A stretch of 5,259 bases of DNA, from contig CAYHHX010000034.1 of assembly GCA_964356545.1 (NCBI GenBank), forward strand, positions 1-5,259. The letters run 5' to 3'. Origin of the DNA: JACPYG01 sp964356545 (GTDB lineage: Bacteria > Patescibacteriota > Minisyncoccia > Minisyncoccales > Staskawiczbacteraceae). The position numbers were made by a program, and so were the translations under genes. The notes under the pieces were generated by a model. The model was given only the letters and a program-made list of their open reading frames with translations, searched no databases and was not told the origin of the DNA. Of this stretch, positions 1-5,259 are shown piece by piece. How positions within the stretch are numbered: position 1 is the stretch's first letter; each line of letters begins with the position of its first letter.

Positions 1-1675
1 TTTTGTCGGCATATAAAATTATGTGGCCCAAAGGGTGCCTTGCAGCCCTACCCATGGTTTGTATTAGGGTTGTTTTGTTTCTCAAAAAGCCTTCTTTATC
101 TGCGTCTAATATAGCTACTAAAGATACCTCGGGTAAATCTAACCCCTCTCTTAAAAGATTGATTCCAACTAAAACATCATATTTACCTTGTCTAAAACTT
201 TTTAAAATTTCTGGTCTCTCCATTGTTTTAATTTCTGAATGCAGGTATTGTGTTTTAATTCCTTTTTCAACTAAATAATCAGTAATTTCTTCAGATAATT
301 TTTTAGTCAAAGTTATAACTAATGTTCTTTGATTTTTTTCAATTCTTTTTTCTATTTCTTTTATTAAATCTTTAATTTGATTATCAGTCTTTTTTATTTC
401 TATTGAGGGCTCTAGTAAACCAGTGGGTCTTATTAGTTGTTCTATAATGTTTTTACCCGATTTTTTTATTTCATATTCGGCGGGAGTAGCCGACACGTAA
501 ATTACCTGCTTGACTCTTTCTTCAAACTCTAAAAATTTTAATGGTCTATTATCTACTGCCGAGGGAAGCCTAAATCCAAAATCAATGAGGGTTTCTTTTC
601 TAGCCCTGTCTTGTACCGACATAGCTCTTATTTGTGAAATTGAAATGTGAGATTCATCAATAAATGTTAAAAATCCATCGGGGTTAAAATACCCGAAATA
701 ATCAACAAGAGAAAAAGGAGCCTGGCCAGGCTTTCTAAATTCAAGCTGGCTTGAATAGTTTTCTATACCATGGCAATATCCTACTTCTTTTAACATTTCT
801 AAGTCATAGTTAGTTTTTTGCTCTAACCTTTCTGATTCTAATATCTTTTTTTGTTTTTTAAGTTCTTTTAATCTATTGTAAAGCTCTGTTTTAATATTTT
901 CTATGGCAATATTTATTTTGTCTTGTGGCGCTACCCAAAAGCTGGCAGGAAATAGTTTATAATCTTTTAAAATAGTTTTTTTATGTAAATTAAAATCGCT
1001 GGGCACTAAGGAAATATTACTTATTTTTTCTCCCAAAAACTGTATTTTTAAAATATTTTCTCCAGTAACTAAATATATGTCTATAATATCTCCTCTCGCC
1101 CTAAAACTGCCCGGTAAAGGGGCAATATCATTTCTTTTATACTGTAAATTAGTTAGATGCAAAAAGAAATCTCTGCGTTTTATTTTTTGGCCTACTTTTA
1201 TATCTAAGGAAACATTTTTATAATTTTCAGGAGAACCAATGTTATATATACAAGAAACAGAGGCAATCACAATTACATCACGGCGTGACAGCACATCTTG
1301 AGCGGCCGAGTGTCTTAATCTATCAATTTCTTCGTTTATTTTTGCATCCTTTTCTATATATGTATCTGACTGCACTATATATGCTTCTGGTTGATAGTAG
1401 TCGTAATATGAAACAAAATAATGAATAGCGTTATCGGGGAAAAATTCCTTAAATTCTTGATAAAGCTGGGCCGCCAGTGTTTTATTGGGAGAAATAATCA
1501 GAGTTGGTTTTTGTATTTTTTGGATTACAGACGCCATTGTAAAAGTTTTACCGCTCCCGGTTACGCCTAAGAGCACCTGATGATTTTTATCAGATTTTAA
1601 ATTTTGAATCAGTTGTTTTATCGCCTGAGGCTGGTCTCCTTTCGGTTTAAACTTGGAAATTAGCTTAAAATGCAT
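1..1675 (-). CDS. uvrB: UvrB, excinuclease ABC subunit B (3' end beyond window)
   Basis: UvrB is the ATP-dependent damage-verification subunit of nucleotide excision repair. UvrA loads it on DNA and it then recruits UvrC for incision. The frame is open from an ATG at 1675-1673 to the left edge, giving 558 codons of a protein usually about 660-680 residues long. Visible in order are the N-terminal FKPKGDQPQAI signature (residues 9-19), the Walker A motif GVTGSGKT (37-44), the beta-hairpin that clamps DNA starting YYDYYQPEAY (about 90-99), the FRARGD block, the DESH helicase motif II (340-343), VSATP (motif III), LLREGLDLPEV (motif V) and QTMGRAAR (motif VI, 539-546). The C-terminal UVR motif that contacts UvrC lies outside. 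The start is chosen because the protein begins exactly where the family does. There is no Shine-Dalgarno sequence. It is divergent from ruvA with 12 bp between start codons. All landmark residues are intact, so identification is firm. Confidence 0.97.
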   Translation of the reverse strand, partial: MHFKLISKFKPKGDQPQAIKQLIQNLKSDKNHQVLLGVTGSGKTFTMASVIQKIQKPTLIISPNKTLAAQLYQEFKEFFPDNAIHYFVSYYDYYQPEAYIVQSDTYIEKDAKINEEIDRLRHSAAQDVLSRRDVIVIASVSCIYNIGSPENYKNVSLDIKVGQKIKRRDFFLHLTNLQYKRNDIAPLPGSFRARGDIIDIYLVTGENILKIQFLGEKISNISLVPSDFNLHKKTILKDYKLFPASFWVAPQDKINIAIENIKTELYNRLKELKKQKKILESERLEQKTNYDLEMLKEVGYCHGIENYSSQLEFRKPGQAPFSLVDYFGYFNPDGFLTFIDESHISISQIRAMSVQDRARKETLIDFGFRLPSAVDNRPLKFLEFEERVKQVIYVSATPAEYEIKKSGKNIIEQLIRPTGLLEPSIEIKKTDNQIKDLIKEIEKRIEKNQRTLVITLTKKLSEEITDYLVEKGIKTQYLHSEIKTMERPEILKSFRQGKYDVLVGINLLREGLDLPEVSLVAILDADKEGFLRNKTTLIQTMGRAARHPLGHIILYADK

Positions 1676-1681
1676 TATGAT
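1653..1681 (+). promoter_or_regulatory. Candidate promoter for ruvA, leaderless
   Basis: TTGGAA (1653-1658) and TATGAT (1676-1681) are spaced by 17 bp. Counting 6-7 bases past the -10 box puts the first transcribed base at or next to A1688, the first base of the ruvA start codon. That would make ruvA mRNA leaderless, which fits the lack of a Shine-Dalgarno sequence. The -35 box lies inside the uvrB coding sequence and matches the consensus at only four of six positions. Confidence 0.3.
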
Positions 1682-1684
1682 TAT

Positions 1685-1700
1685 AATATGATATCATATT
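1685..1700. promoter_or_regulatory. Perfect 16-bp palindrome at the uvrB/ruvA divergent start, possible operator
   Basis: AATATGATATCATATT reads the same on both strands and is centred between 1692 and 1693. It contains the ruvA ATG (1688-1690), the candidate uvrB -10 box and the predicted uvrB transcription start. A bound dimeric repressor here would block both genes. It does not match the E. coli (CTG-N10-CAG) or Bacillus (GAAC-N4-GTTC) LexA boxes. The symmetry is seen directly; an operator role is inference, since AT-rich sequence makes palindromes by chance fairly easily. Confidence 0.35.
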
Positions 1701-2254
1701 TATCAGGCAAAATTATTCTCAAAAAAGATAAGTTCATTATATTAGAAGTCAATAATATTGGCTACAAGGTTTTTGTATCTCGCGCGACTTTTTATAGGCT
1801 ACCAGAAATTGGGGAAAATCTCAAATTATTTTGTTTTCAAAATGTTAAAGAAGAGGCGCTAGACCTTTACGGATTTTTTACTTATGATGAGTTAGACTTT
1901 TTTGAAACATTAACCGATATTAGGGGCGTGGGACCCAAAGCAGCTTTAGAAATTTCTGCCTTAGGTTCTTTAGAAAAAATTAAAGACAGAATTTTAATGC
2001 AGGACGAAAAAATATTTGAAGGAATTCCCGGTATTGGTTCTAAAAAAGCAATGACTATTATTTTAGAGCTTACTGGAAAAATAAAAATGCTTAGTGGTTC
2101 AAAATCCAAAGGACCGGCCGATGAAGCAGAAGACGCTTTATTGCAACTTGGTTTTTCGCGTTCGCAAGCAAAAGATGCTTTAAAGCAAGTTCCAGCGAAT
2201 ATAAAAAATACAGAAGAAAGGATAAAACAGGCTTTAAAAAACTTAGGCAAATAA
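1688..2254 (+). CDS. ruvA: RuvA, Holliday junction branch migration DNA-binding subunit
   Basis: RuvA binds four-way junctions as a tetramer and positions RuvB motors that drive branch migration during recombinational repair. The 188-residue product shows all three domains. The N-terminal OB-fold opens MISYLSGKI and runs to about residue 62. Two helix-hairpin-helix motifs follow, IRGVGPKAAL (78-87) and IPGIGSKKAM (113-122). A short linker (about 135-143) then leads to the C-terminal RuvB-binding helical domain (about 144-188, with EDALLQLGFS). The length is near the usual 190-205. An ATG at 1670 in the same frame would add six residues (MHYDYN) and overlap the uvrB start codon. The ATG at 1688 is preferred because RuvA proteins begin with MI-x3-G. 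No Shine-Dalgarno sequence precedes either start. Neither ruvB nor ruvC is in the window, and the gene is followed by its own terminator, so it seems to be transcribed alone. Confidence 0.95.
   Translation: MISYLSGKIILKKDKFIILEVNNIGYKVFVSRATFYRLPEIGENLKLFCFQNVKEEALDLYGFFTYDELDFFETLTDIRGVGPKAALEISALGSLEKIKDRILMQDEKIFEGIPGIGSKKAMTIILELTGKIKMLSGSKSKGPADEAEDALLQLGFSRSQAKDALKQVPANIKNTEERIKQALKNLGK
1693..1722 (-). promoter_or_regulatory. Candidate sigma-70 type promoter for uvrB
   Basis: On the minus strand TTGAGA (1722-1717, five of six matches to TTGACA) is followed after 18 bp by TATGAT (1698-1693, five of six matches to TATAAT). Transcription would begin near 1685, leaving a leader of only about 10 nt before the uvrB ATG at 1675. 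A second perfect TATAAT on this strand (1685-1680) lies even closer to the start codon, with TTGCCT 19 bp upstream, and would give a leaderless mRNA. Both lie within or against the ruvA coding start. Such hexamers are frequent in AT-rich DNA, so this is a position-supported guess. Confidence 0.35.
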
Positions 2255-2280
2255 TAATACGTATTAAAAAGATTATTATT
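2250..2280 (+). repeat. AT-only inverted repeat spanning the ruvA stop codon
   Basis: Nine bases AATAATAAT (2250-2258) are exactly complementary to ATTATTATT (2272-2280), separated by 13 bases. A perfect 12-bp palindrome, TAATACGTATTA (2255-2266), overlaps the left arm, so the two structures exclude each other. With no GC pairs in the longer stem it would be weak as an RNA hairpin. It may help protect the ruvA mRNA end or may be chance in AT-rich sequence. Confidence 0.3.
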
Positions 2281-2323
2281 CCTTTGCAAATAGAAATAAT
2301 TATTTAAATTTTGTTTTTTTCTT

Positions 2324-2349
2324 GAGAGACGCAGAATTTTGCGTTTTTT
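2324..2349 (+). terminator. Rho-independent terminator after ruvA
   Basis: The stem ACGCA (2329-2333) pairs with TGCGT (2340-2344) around a six-base loop, and a run of six T ends at 2349. Upstream purines (GAGAG, 2324-2328) can extend the stem with A-U and G-U pairs into the T tract. It ends only 12 bp before the tig start codon, so either a tig promoter overlaps it or it attenuates transcription entering tig. The remainder of the 107-bp ruvA-tig gap contains only AT-rich sequence and the inverted repeat. Confidence 0.75.
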
Positions 2350-2361
2350 ATTATTAAAATT

Positions 2362-3672
2362 ATGAAAACCACACAAAAAAGTTTACCAAAGTCACAATTA
2401 GAAATAGATTTTGATTTAGATGAGCAGGAGTTTGGAAAGTATATTGATGAGGCGCTTTTACATTTAAAAGAGCATATTAAAAAGGACGGGTTTCGTCAGG
2501 GGCATGTGCCAAAAGAAATGGTACAAGAAATAGTTGGACAAGAAAACTTATTAATGGAGGCAGGAGATATAGCAGTAAAAAAAAGCTATTTGAAATATGT
2601 TTCAGATAATAGTTTGGAGCCTATTGGAGAACCAGAAGTTCAAATATTAAAAATTGCAAAAGATAATAACTTTTTATTTAAAGTTACAATTACAGTCTTA
2701 CCGAAAATTACTCTGCCAGATTATAAAGAGATTATTTCACATATAAAATCAAAAGAAATTTCTGTCACAGAAACAGAAATAGAAGATGCATTAAATTATT
2801 TACAAAAGTCTCGAGCAAAGTTTTCACAGCAAGATAAAGAAGCCGAAAAAAAAGATTTTGTTGAAATTATTTATCAAGCAAAGGGTATAAACGACGGTAA
2901 GGAAGTTAAAGATAGGTTTGTTTTGGGAGATGGCGGATTTATGAAAGGCTTTGAAGATAATATAATTGGAATGAGAGCTGGTCAAGAAAGGGAATTTTTA
3001 ATAAAGTTTCCCGACAGCGCTCCTCAAAAAGATTTAGCGGGTATAGATGTTAATTTCAAAGTAAAAATGGTGTCTGTGCAAAAAATGGAGCTCCCTGAAA
3101 TAAATGATGAATTTGCAAAAGAGCTGGGGCAAAGCGCGATAGCTACTAGAGAAGCGGGAGATCCTGCTGTAGGATTTAATAGTTTAGTCGACCTAAAAAA
3201 TAATATTAAAGAAGGACTAACCGCAGAAAAAGAAGAGAGTGAAAAGCAAAGGCAAAGAAGTCAGTTTTTAGAAAAAATATCAGAAAAAATAGATTTTGAA
3301 ATGCCCGAAAAATTAGTAGAAGCCGAGCAACAAAGATTATTGGAAGATTTAAAAAGTAATATAAAAAGTAGATTTAAAATTTCTTTTGAGGAATATTTGG
3401 CTTCTGTGAAACAAACAGAAGAAGATATTAAAAAAACTTTTACTAAAGAAGCTGAAAAAAGAATTAAAAACTTTTTAGTTTTAAAAGAAGTCGGTAAAAA
3501 AGAAAACATAGAAATTTCGAAAGAAGAATTAAATAAAGAATTAGATAAAGTTATAAAAAATTATTCAAAAGAACAGATTTCTAAAATTGACACAGAACAA
3601 CTTAAAGAGTATACTGAGAGTACAGTCTTTAATGAGAAAGTTTTTCAAAAATTGGAAAGTTTTACAAAATAG
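2362..3672 (+). CDS. tig: Trigger factor, ribosome-bound chaperone and prolyl isomerase
   Basis: Trigger factor docks at the ribosomal exit tunnel and shields nascent chains. The 436-residue length matches the family (E. coli 432). The N-terminal ribosome-binding domain (1 to about 115) carries the signature GFRQGHVP at 43-50, at the position of the L23-binding loop GFRKGKVP. An FKBP-like peptidyl-prolyl isomerase domain follows (about 160-242, with GFMKGFEDNIIGMRAGQE at 192-209). The helical C-terminal chaperone domain occupies the rest and is rich in Lys and Glu. After PEINDEFAKELG (245-256) there are about 13-14 extra residues (QSAIATREAGDPAV, 257-270) before the family's conserved FNSLVDLK-type helix, a probable small insertion. 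The start is supported by alignment of the N-terminus with family members and by a nearby terminator. No Shine-Dalgarno sequence is present. The clpP gene starts 11 bp after the stop, suggesting an operon. Confidence 0.96.
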   Translation: MKTTQKSLPKSQLEIDFDLDEQEFGKYIDEALLHLKEHIKKDGFRQGHVPKEMVQEIVGQENLLMEAGDIAVKKSYLKYVSDNSLEPIGEPEVQILKIAKDNNFLFKVTITVLPKITLPDYKEIISHIKSKEISVTETEIEDALNYLQKSRAKFSQQDKEAEKKDFVEIIYQAKGINDGKEVKDRFVLGDGGFMKGFEDNIIGMRAGQEREFLIKFPDSAPQKDLAGIDVNFKVKMVSVQKMELPEINDEFAKELGQSAIATREAGDPAVGFNSLVDLKNNIKEGLTAEKEESEKQRQRSQFLEKISEKIDFEMPEKLVEAEQQRLLEDLKSNIKSRFKISFEEYLASVKQTEEDIKKTFTKEAEKRIKNFLVLKEVGKKENIEISKEELNKELDKVIKNYSKEQISKIDTEQLKEYTESTVFNEKVFQKLESFTK

Positions 3673-3683
3673 ACTGCTAAGAT

Positions 3684-4274
3684 ATGCCAATAGTTCCAAC
3701 TATTGTAGAAAAATCACAACGCGGTGAGCGCGTATACGATATATTTTCAAGGCTTTTAGAAGAGCGTATTGTTTTTTTGGCGGGTCCAGTAACCGATTTA
3801 AATGCGAATGTAGTTATTGCCCAAATGTTATATTTGGCCTCAAAGGATCCAAAAAGAGACATTAAGCTTTACATCAATAGTCCGGGGGGTTCAGTTACAG
3901 CGGGATTAGCGATTTATGATACAATGCAGTTTATTAAATGTCCTGTTTCTACTATTTGCATTGGATTAACGGCTTCCATGGCTGCAATTATTTTGGCGGC
4001 AGGCACAAAAGGTAAAAGATTTGCTCTGCCAAATGCTGAAATTCTTTTGCACCAAGTGGCGGGTGGATTTCAAGGGCAAGCAGTAGAAATAGAAATAACT
4101 GCAAAACAAATTATAAAAATGAAGGGAAAGTTAAATCAGATTTTATCCTCTCATACAGGGCAGTCTTTAGATAAGGTAGAAAAAGATACCGACAGGGATT
4201 TTTATCTAACATCAGAAGAAGCCCAAAAGTATGGTCTTATTGATGAAGTTATAGGCGTAAAAGAAGCCAAATAA
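3684..4274 (+). CDS. clpP: ClpP, ATP-dependent Clp protease proteolytic subunit
   Basis: ClpP forms a double heptameric barrel whose serine peptidase sites degrade proteins fed by an AAA+ unfoldase such as ClpX. The 196 residues match the usual length. The start MPIVPTIVEKSQRGERVYDI resembles Bacillus-type ClpP without a long propeptide. The catalytic triad is complete: Ser98 (LTASMAA), His123 (LLHQVAGG) and Asp172 (TDRDFYLT). The oxyanion-region block YINSPGGSVTAG is at 63-73, and the GGFQGQA handle region begins at 127. Two conserved neighbours of the active site differ from consensus: HQP is HQV (Val125), and the Gly usual after Ser-Met is Ala100. Neither removes a catalytic residue, so the enzyme is probably active. 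The gene lies 11 bp behind tig, as part of one transcription unit, and no unfoldase gene is in view. The bases just before the ATG lack a clear Shine-Dalgarno sequence. Confidence 0.97.
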   Translation: MPIVPTIVEKSQRGERVYDIFSRLLEERIVFLAGPVTDLNANVVIAQMLYLASKDPKRDIKLYINSPGGSVTAGLAIYDTMQFIKCPVSTICIGLTASMAAIILAAGTKGKRFALPNAEILLHQVAGGFQGQAVEIEITAKQIIKMKGKLNQILSSHTGQSLDKVEKDTDRDFYLTSEEAQKYGLIDEVIGVKEAK

Positions 4275-4321
4275 AAGCATAGATTAGCTAAGAAAATATA
4301 GATATTTAAATAGTAATAACG

Positions 4322-4355
4322 AAAGCTCGCCGTGTTAGGTGAGCTTTGTTTGTTT
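4322..4355 (+). terminator. Rho-independent terminator after clpP
   Basis: AAAGCTCGCC (4322-4331) pairs with GGTGAGCTTT (4338-4347) to form a 10-bp stem with one G-T wobble and a six-base loop (GTGTTA), followed by a T-rich tail (TTTGTTTGTTT, 4345-4355). It should end the tig-clpP transcript. It leaves 23 bp to the rny ATG, so rny needs a promoter squeezed into or overlapping this element, or depends on read-through. TAAAAT (4355-4360) and TATTAT (4360-4365) are possible -10 boxes with no convincing -35. The 47 bp between the clpP stop and the stem hold nothing I recognise. Confidence 0.88.
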
Positions 4356-4378
4356 AAAATATTATTAATAACTAAGAT

Positions 4379-5259
4379 ATGGAACAGATTATTTTGCTAT
4401 TAGTATCCTTACTGTCTTTACTGGCAGGTTCTGTTTTGGGATACTATGTGCGTCAGTCGATTGCAAAAAGAAGAGCGGGAACATTGGAATCAAAGCTTCA
4501 AAAGAGAGTTATACAAGTAAAGGAAGAAACTGCAGCTACTATAAAAAAAGCAGAGAATAAAGCAATTGAAATTGTTGATAGAGCGCAAAAAGAAGCCGAT
4601 GAAAGAAGAAGAGAGTTTTTAAAAGTTCAACAAATTTTACTTGATAGAGAAAATCTTTTAGATGGTAAAATAGCCACTTTTGAACAAAAAGAAGTTGAAT
4701 TAAAAGATAGGGTTGAAAAAATAAAAGAAGAGAAAGAAGAGTTAGGTAATTTACGAAAAATAGCAGAAGAAAAATTAGAAAAAGTTGCAGAGCTTTCAAG
4801 AGAAGACGCCAAAAAAGAACTTTTAGATTTAGTGGAAATAGATTATCAAAAAGATATTTTAGGAAGAATTAAAAAAATGGAGGAATCTGGCAAAGAGGCG
4901 CTTGCGATAAGAGCAAGAGAAATTGTAACATTAGCAATTCAAAAGTGTGCGGTTGCTCATACAATGGAGTTATCCACCACAACAATTATACTGCAAAGTG
5001 AAGATATTAAAGGAAGAATTATCGGTAAAGAAGGCAGAAATATTAAAGCTTTTGAAAAATTAACAGGAGTTGAATTAATAGTTGATGAAACTCCCGAGTC
5101 GGTTGTAATTTCTTGTTTTAATCCTGTGCGTCGTCAAATTGCAAAAATTGCTTTAGATAAATTAATTGCAGATGGCAGAATTCAACCAGCAAAAATTGAA
5201 GAAAAAGTTGCAGAAGCAACAGCAGAAATTTCTCAAAAAATAAAAGAAGTAGGAGAAAA
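4379..5259 (+). CDS. rny: Ribonuclease Y (3' end beyond window)
   Basis: RNase Y is a membrane-anchored endoribonuclease that starts mRNA decay in many bacteria lacking RNase E. The frame is open for 293 codons to the right edge, of about 520 expected. It shows the family order. A hydrophobic N-terminal anchor (about residues 4-22, IILLLVSLLSLLAG) is followed by basic residues on the cytoplasmic side. A long charged coiled coil follows (about 35-165, rich in Glu and Lys). A KH RNA-binding domain comes next, with GRIIGKEGRNIKAFEKLTG at 212-230 and LIVDETPESVVIS at 233-245, then NPVRRQIAKIALDKLIADGRI. The HD-domain metal site that cuts RNA is beyond the window, so activity cannot be judged. The ATG at 4379 is chosen because it precedes the anchor directly. 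No Shine-Dalgarno sequence is present. The clpP terminator lies just upstream, so rny is probably transcribed partly independently. Confidence 0.96.
   Translation, partial: MEQIILLLVSLLSLLAGSVLGYYVRQSIAKRRAGTLESKLQKRVIQVKEETAATIKKAENKAIEIVDRAQKEADERRREFLKVQQILLDRENLLDGKIATFEQKEVELKDRVEKIKEEKEELGNLRKIAEEKLEKVAELSREDAKKELLDLVEIDYQKDILGRIKKMEESGKEALAIRAREIVTLAIQKCAVAHTMELSTTTIILQSEDIKGRIIGKEGRNIKAFEKLTGVELIVDETPESVVISCFNPVRRQIAKIALDKLIADGRIQPAKIEEKVAEATAEISQKIKEVGE

Noticed and set aside
3..278. Open frame on the plus strand at the left edge
   Set aside because: It is antisense to the conserved helicase motifs V and VI of uvrB and has no family features.
1670..1687. Longer ruvA start at the ATG at 1670
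   Set aside because: It would add six residues not seen at RuvA N-termini and overlap the uvrB start codon; the ATG at 1688 gives the canonical beginning.
1685..1700. Canonical LexA box at the divergent start
   Set aside because: The palindrome lacks the CTG/CAG or GAAC/GTTC arms of known LexA boxes, so a named LexA site cannot be claimed.
1882..2376. A 164-codon open frame on the minus strand opposite ruvA
   Set aside because: It is antisense to a complete, clearly homologous ruvA, its product is compositionally odd with no recognisable domain, and its 5' part crosses the terminator. It is a shadow of ruvA codon use.
4539..4812. Two overlapping minus-strand frames opposite rny, rich in Leu, Phe and Ser
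   Set aside because: They mirror the Lys/Glu-rich coiled coil of RNase Y; the apparent hydrophobicity is a by-product of reverse-complement GAA and AAA codons.
1..5259. UGA recoding as in some candidate phyla
   Set aside because: No in-frame TGA occurs in any of the five genes, and the one tryptophan in the uvrB part is coded TGG, so the standard code suffices.
1..5259. CRISPR arrays, tRNA or rRNA genes, insertion sequences
   Set aside because: No spaced direct repeats, cloverleaf-like sequence or transposase-like frames were seen, and almost all sequence is accounted for by five conserved genes.

Overview
The window is AT-rich, read with the standard genetic code, and holds five recognisable housekeeping genes and no mobile or foreign DNA. 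Low GC, compact spacing, start codons without Shine-Dalgarno sequences, and a trigger factor opening with the KSLPKSQLEI-type N-terminus together suggest a member of the Candidate Phyla Radiation (Patescibacteria, Parcubacteria-like). This placement is an inference from gene style and remembered families; no phylogeny was possible.

Layout. The minus strand from the left edge to 1675 is the first 558 codons of uvrB, the damage-recognition helicase-like subunit of nucleotide excision repair. Its C-terminus lies outside the window. Only 12 bases away and divergent is ruvA (1688-2254, +), the Holliday-junction binding subunit of RuvAB. A perfect 16-bp palindrome covers the ruvA start codon, and candidate promoters for the two genes overlap there. 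The ruvA gene ends in a 107-bp gap that closes with a rho-independent terminator. Next come tig (trigger factor, 2362-3672) and clpP (ClpP peptidase, 3684-4274), 11 bp apart and probably co-transcribed. A strong hairpin terminator follows clpP, and then rny (RNase Y, from 4379) runs off the right edge with its N-terminal anchor, coiled coil and KH domain visible but not its HD catalytic domain.

Function. The left half is a DNA-repair pair (lesion excision and branch migration) that could share control. The right half is a protein and RNA quality group: a nascent-chain chaperone, a serine peptidase and the mRNA-decay endonuclease. I see no undescribed system. The points worth checking are the very tight divergent uvrB/ruvA start region with its palindrome, the possible leaderless or very short-leader mRNAs, and small departures from consensus in trigger factor and ClpP.
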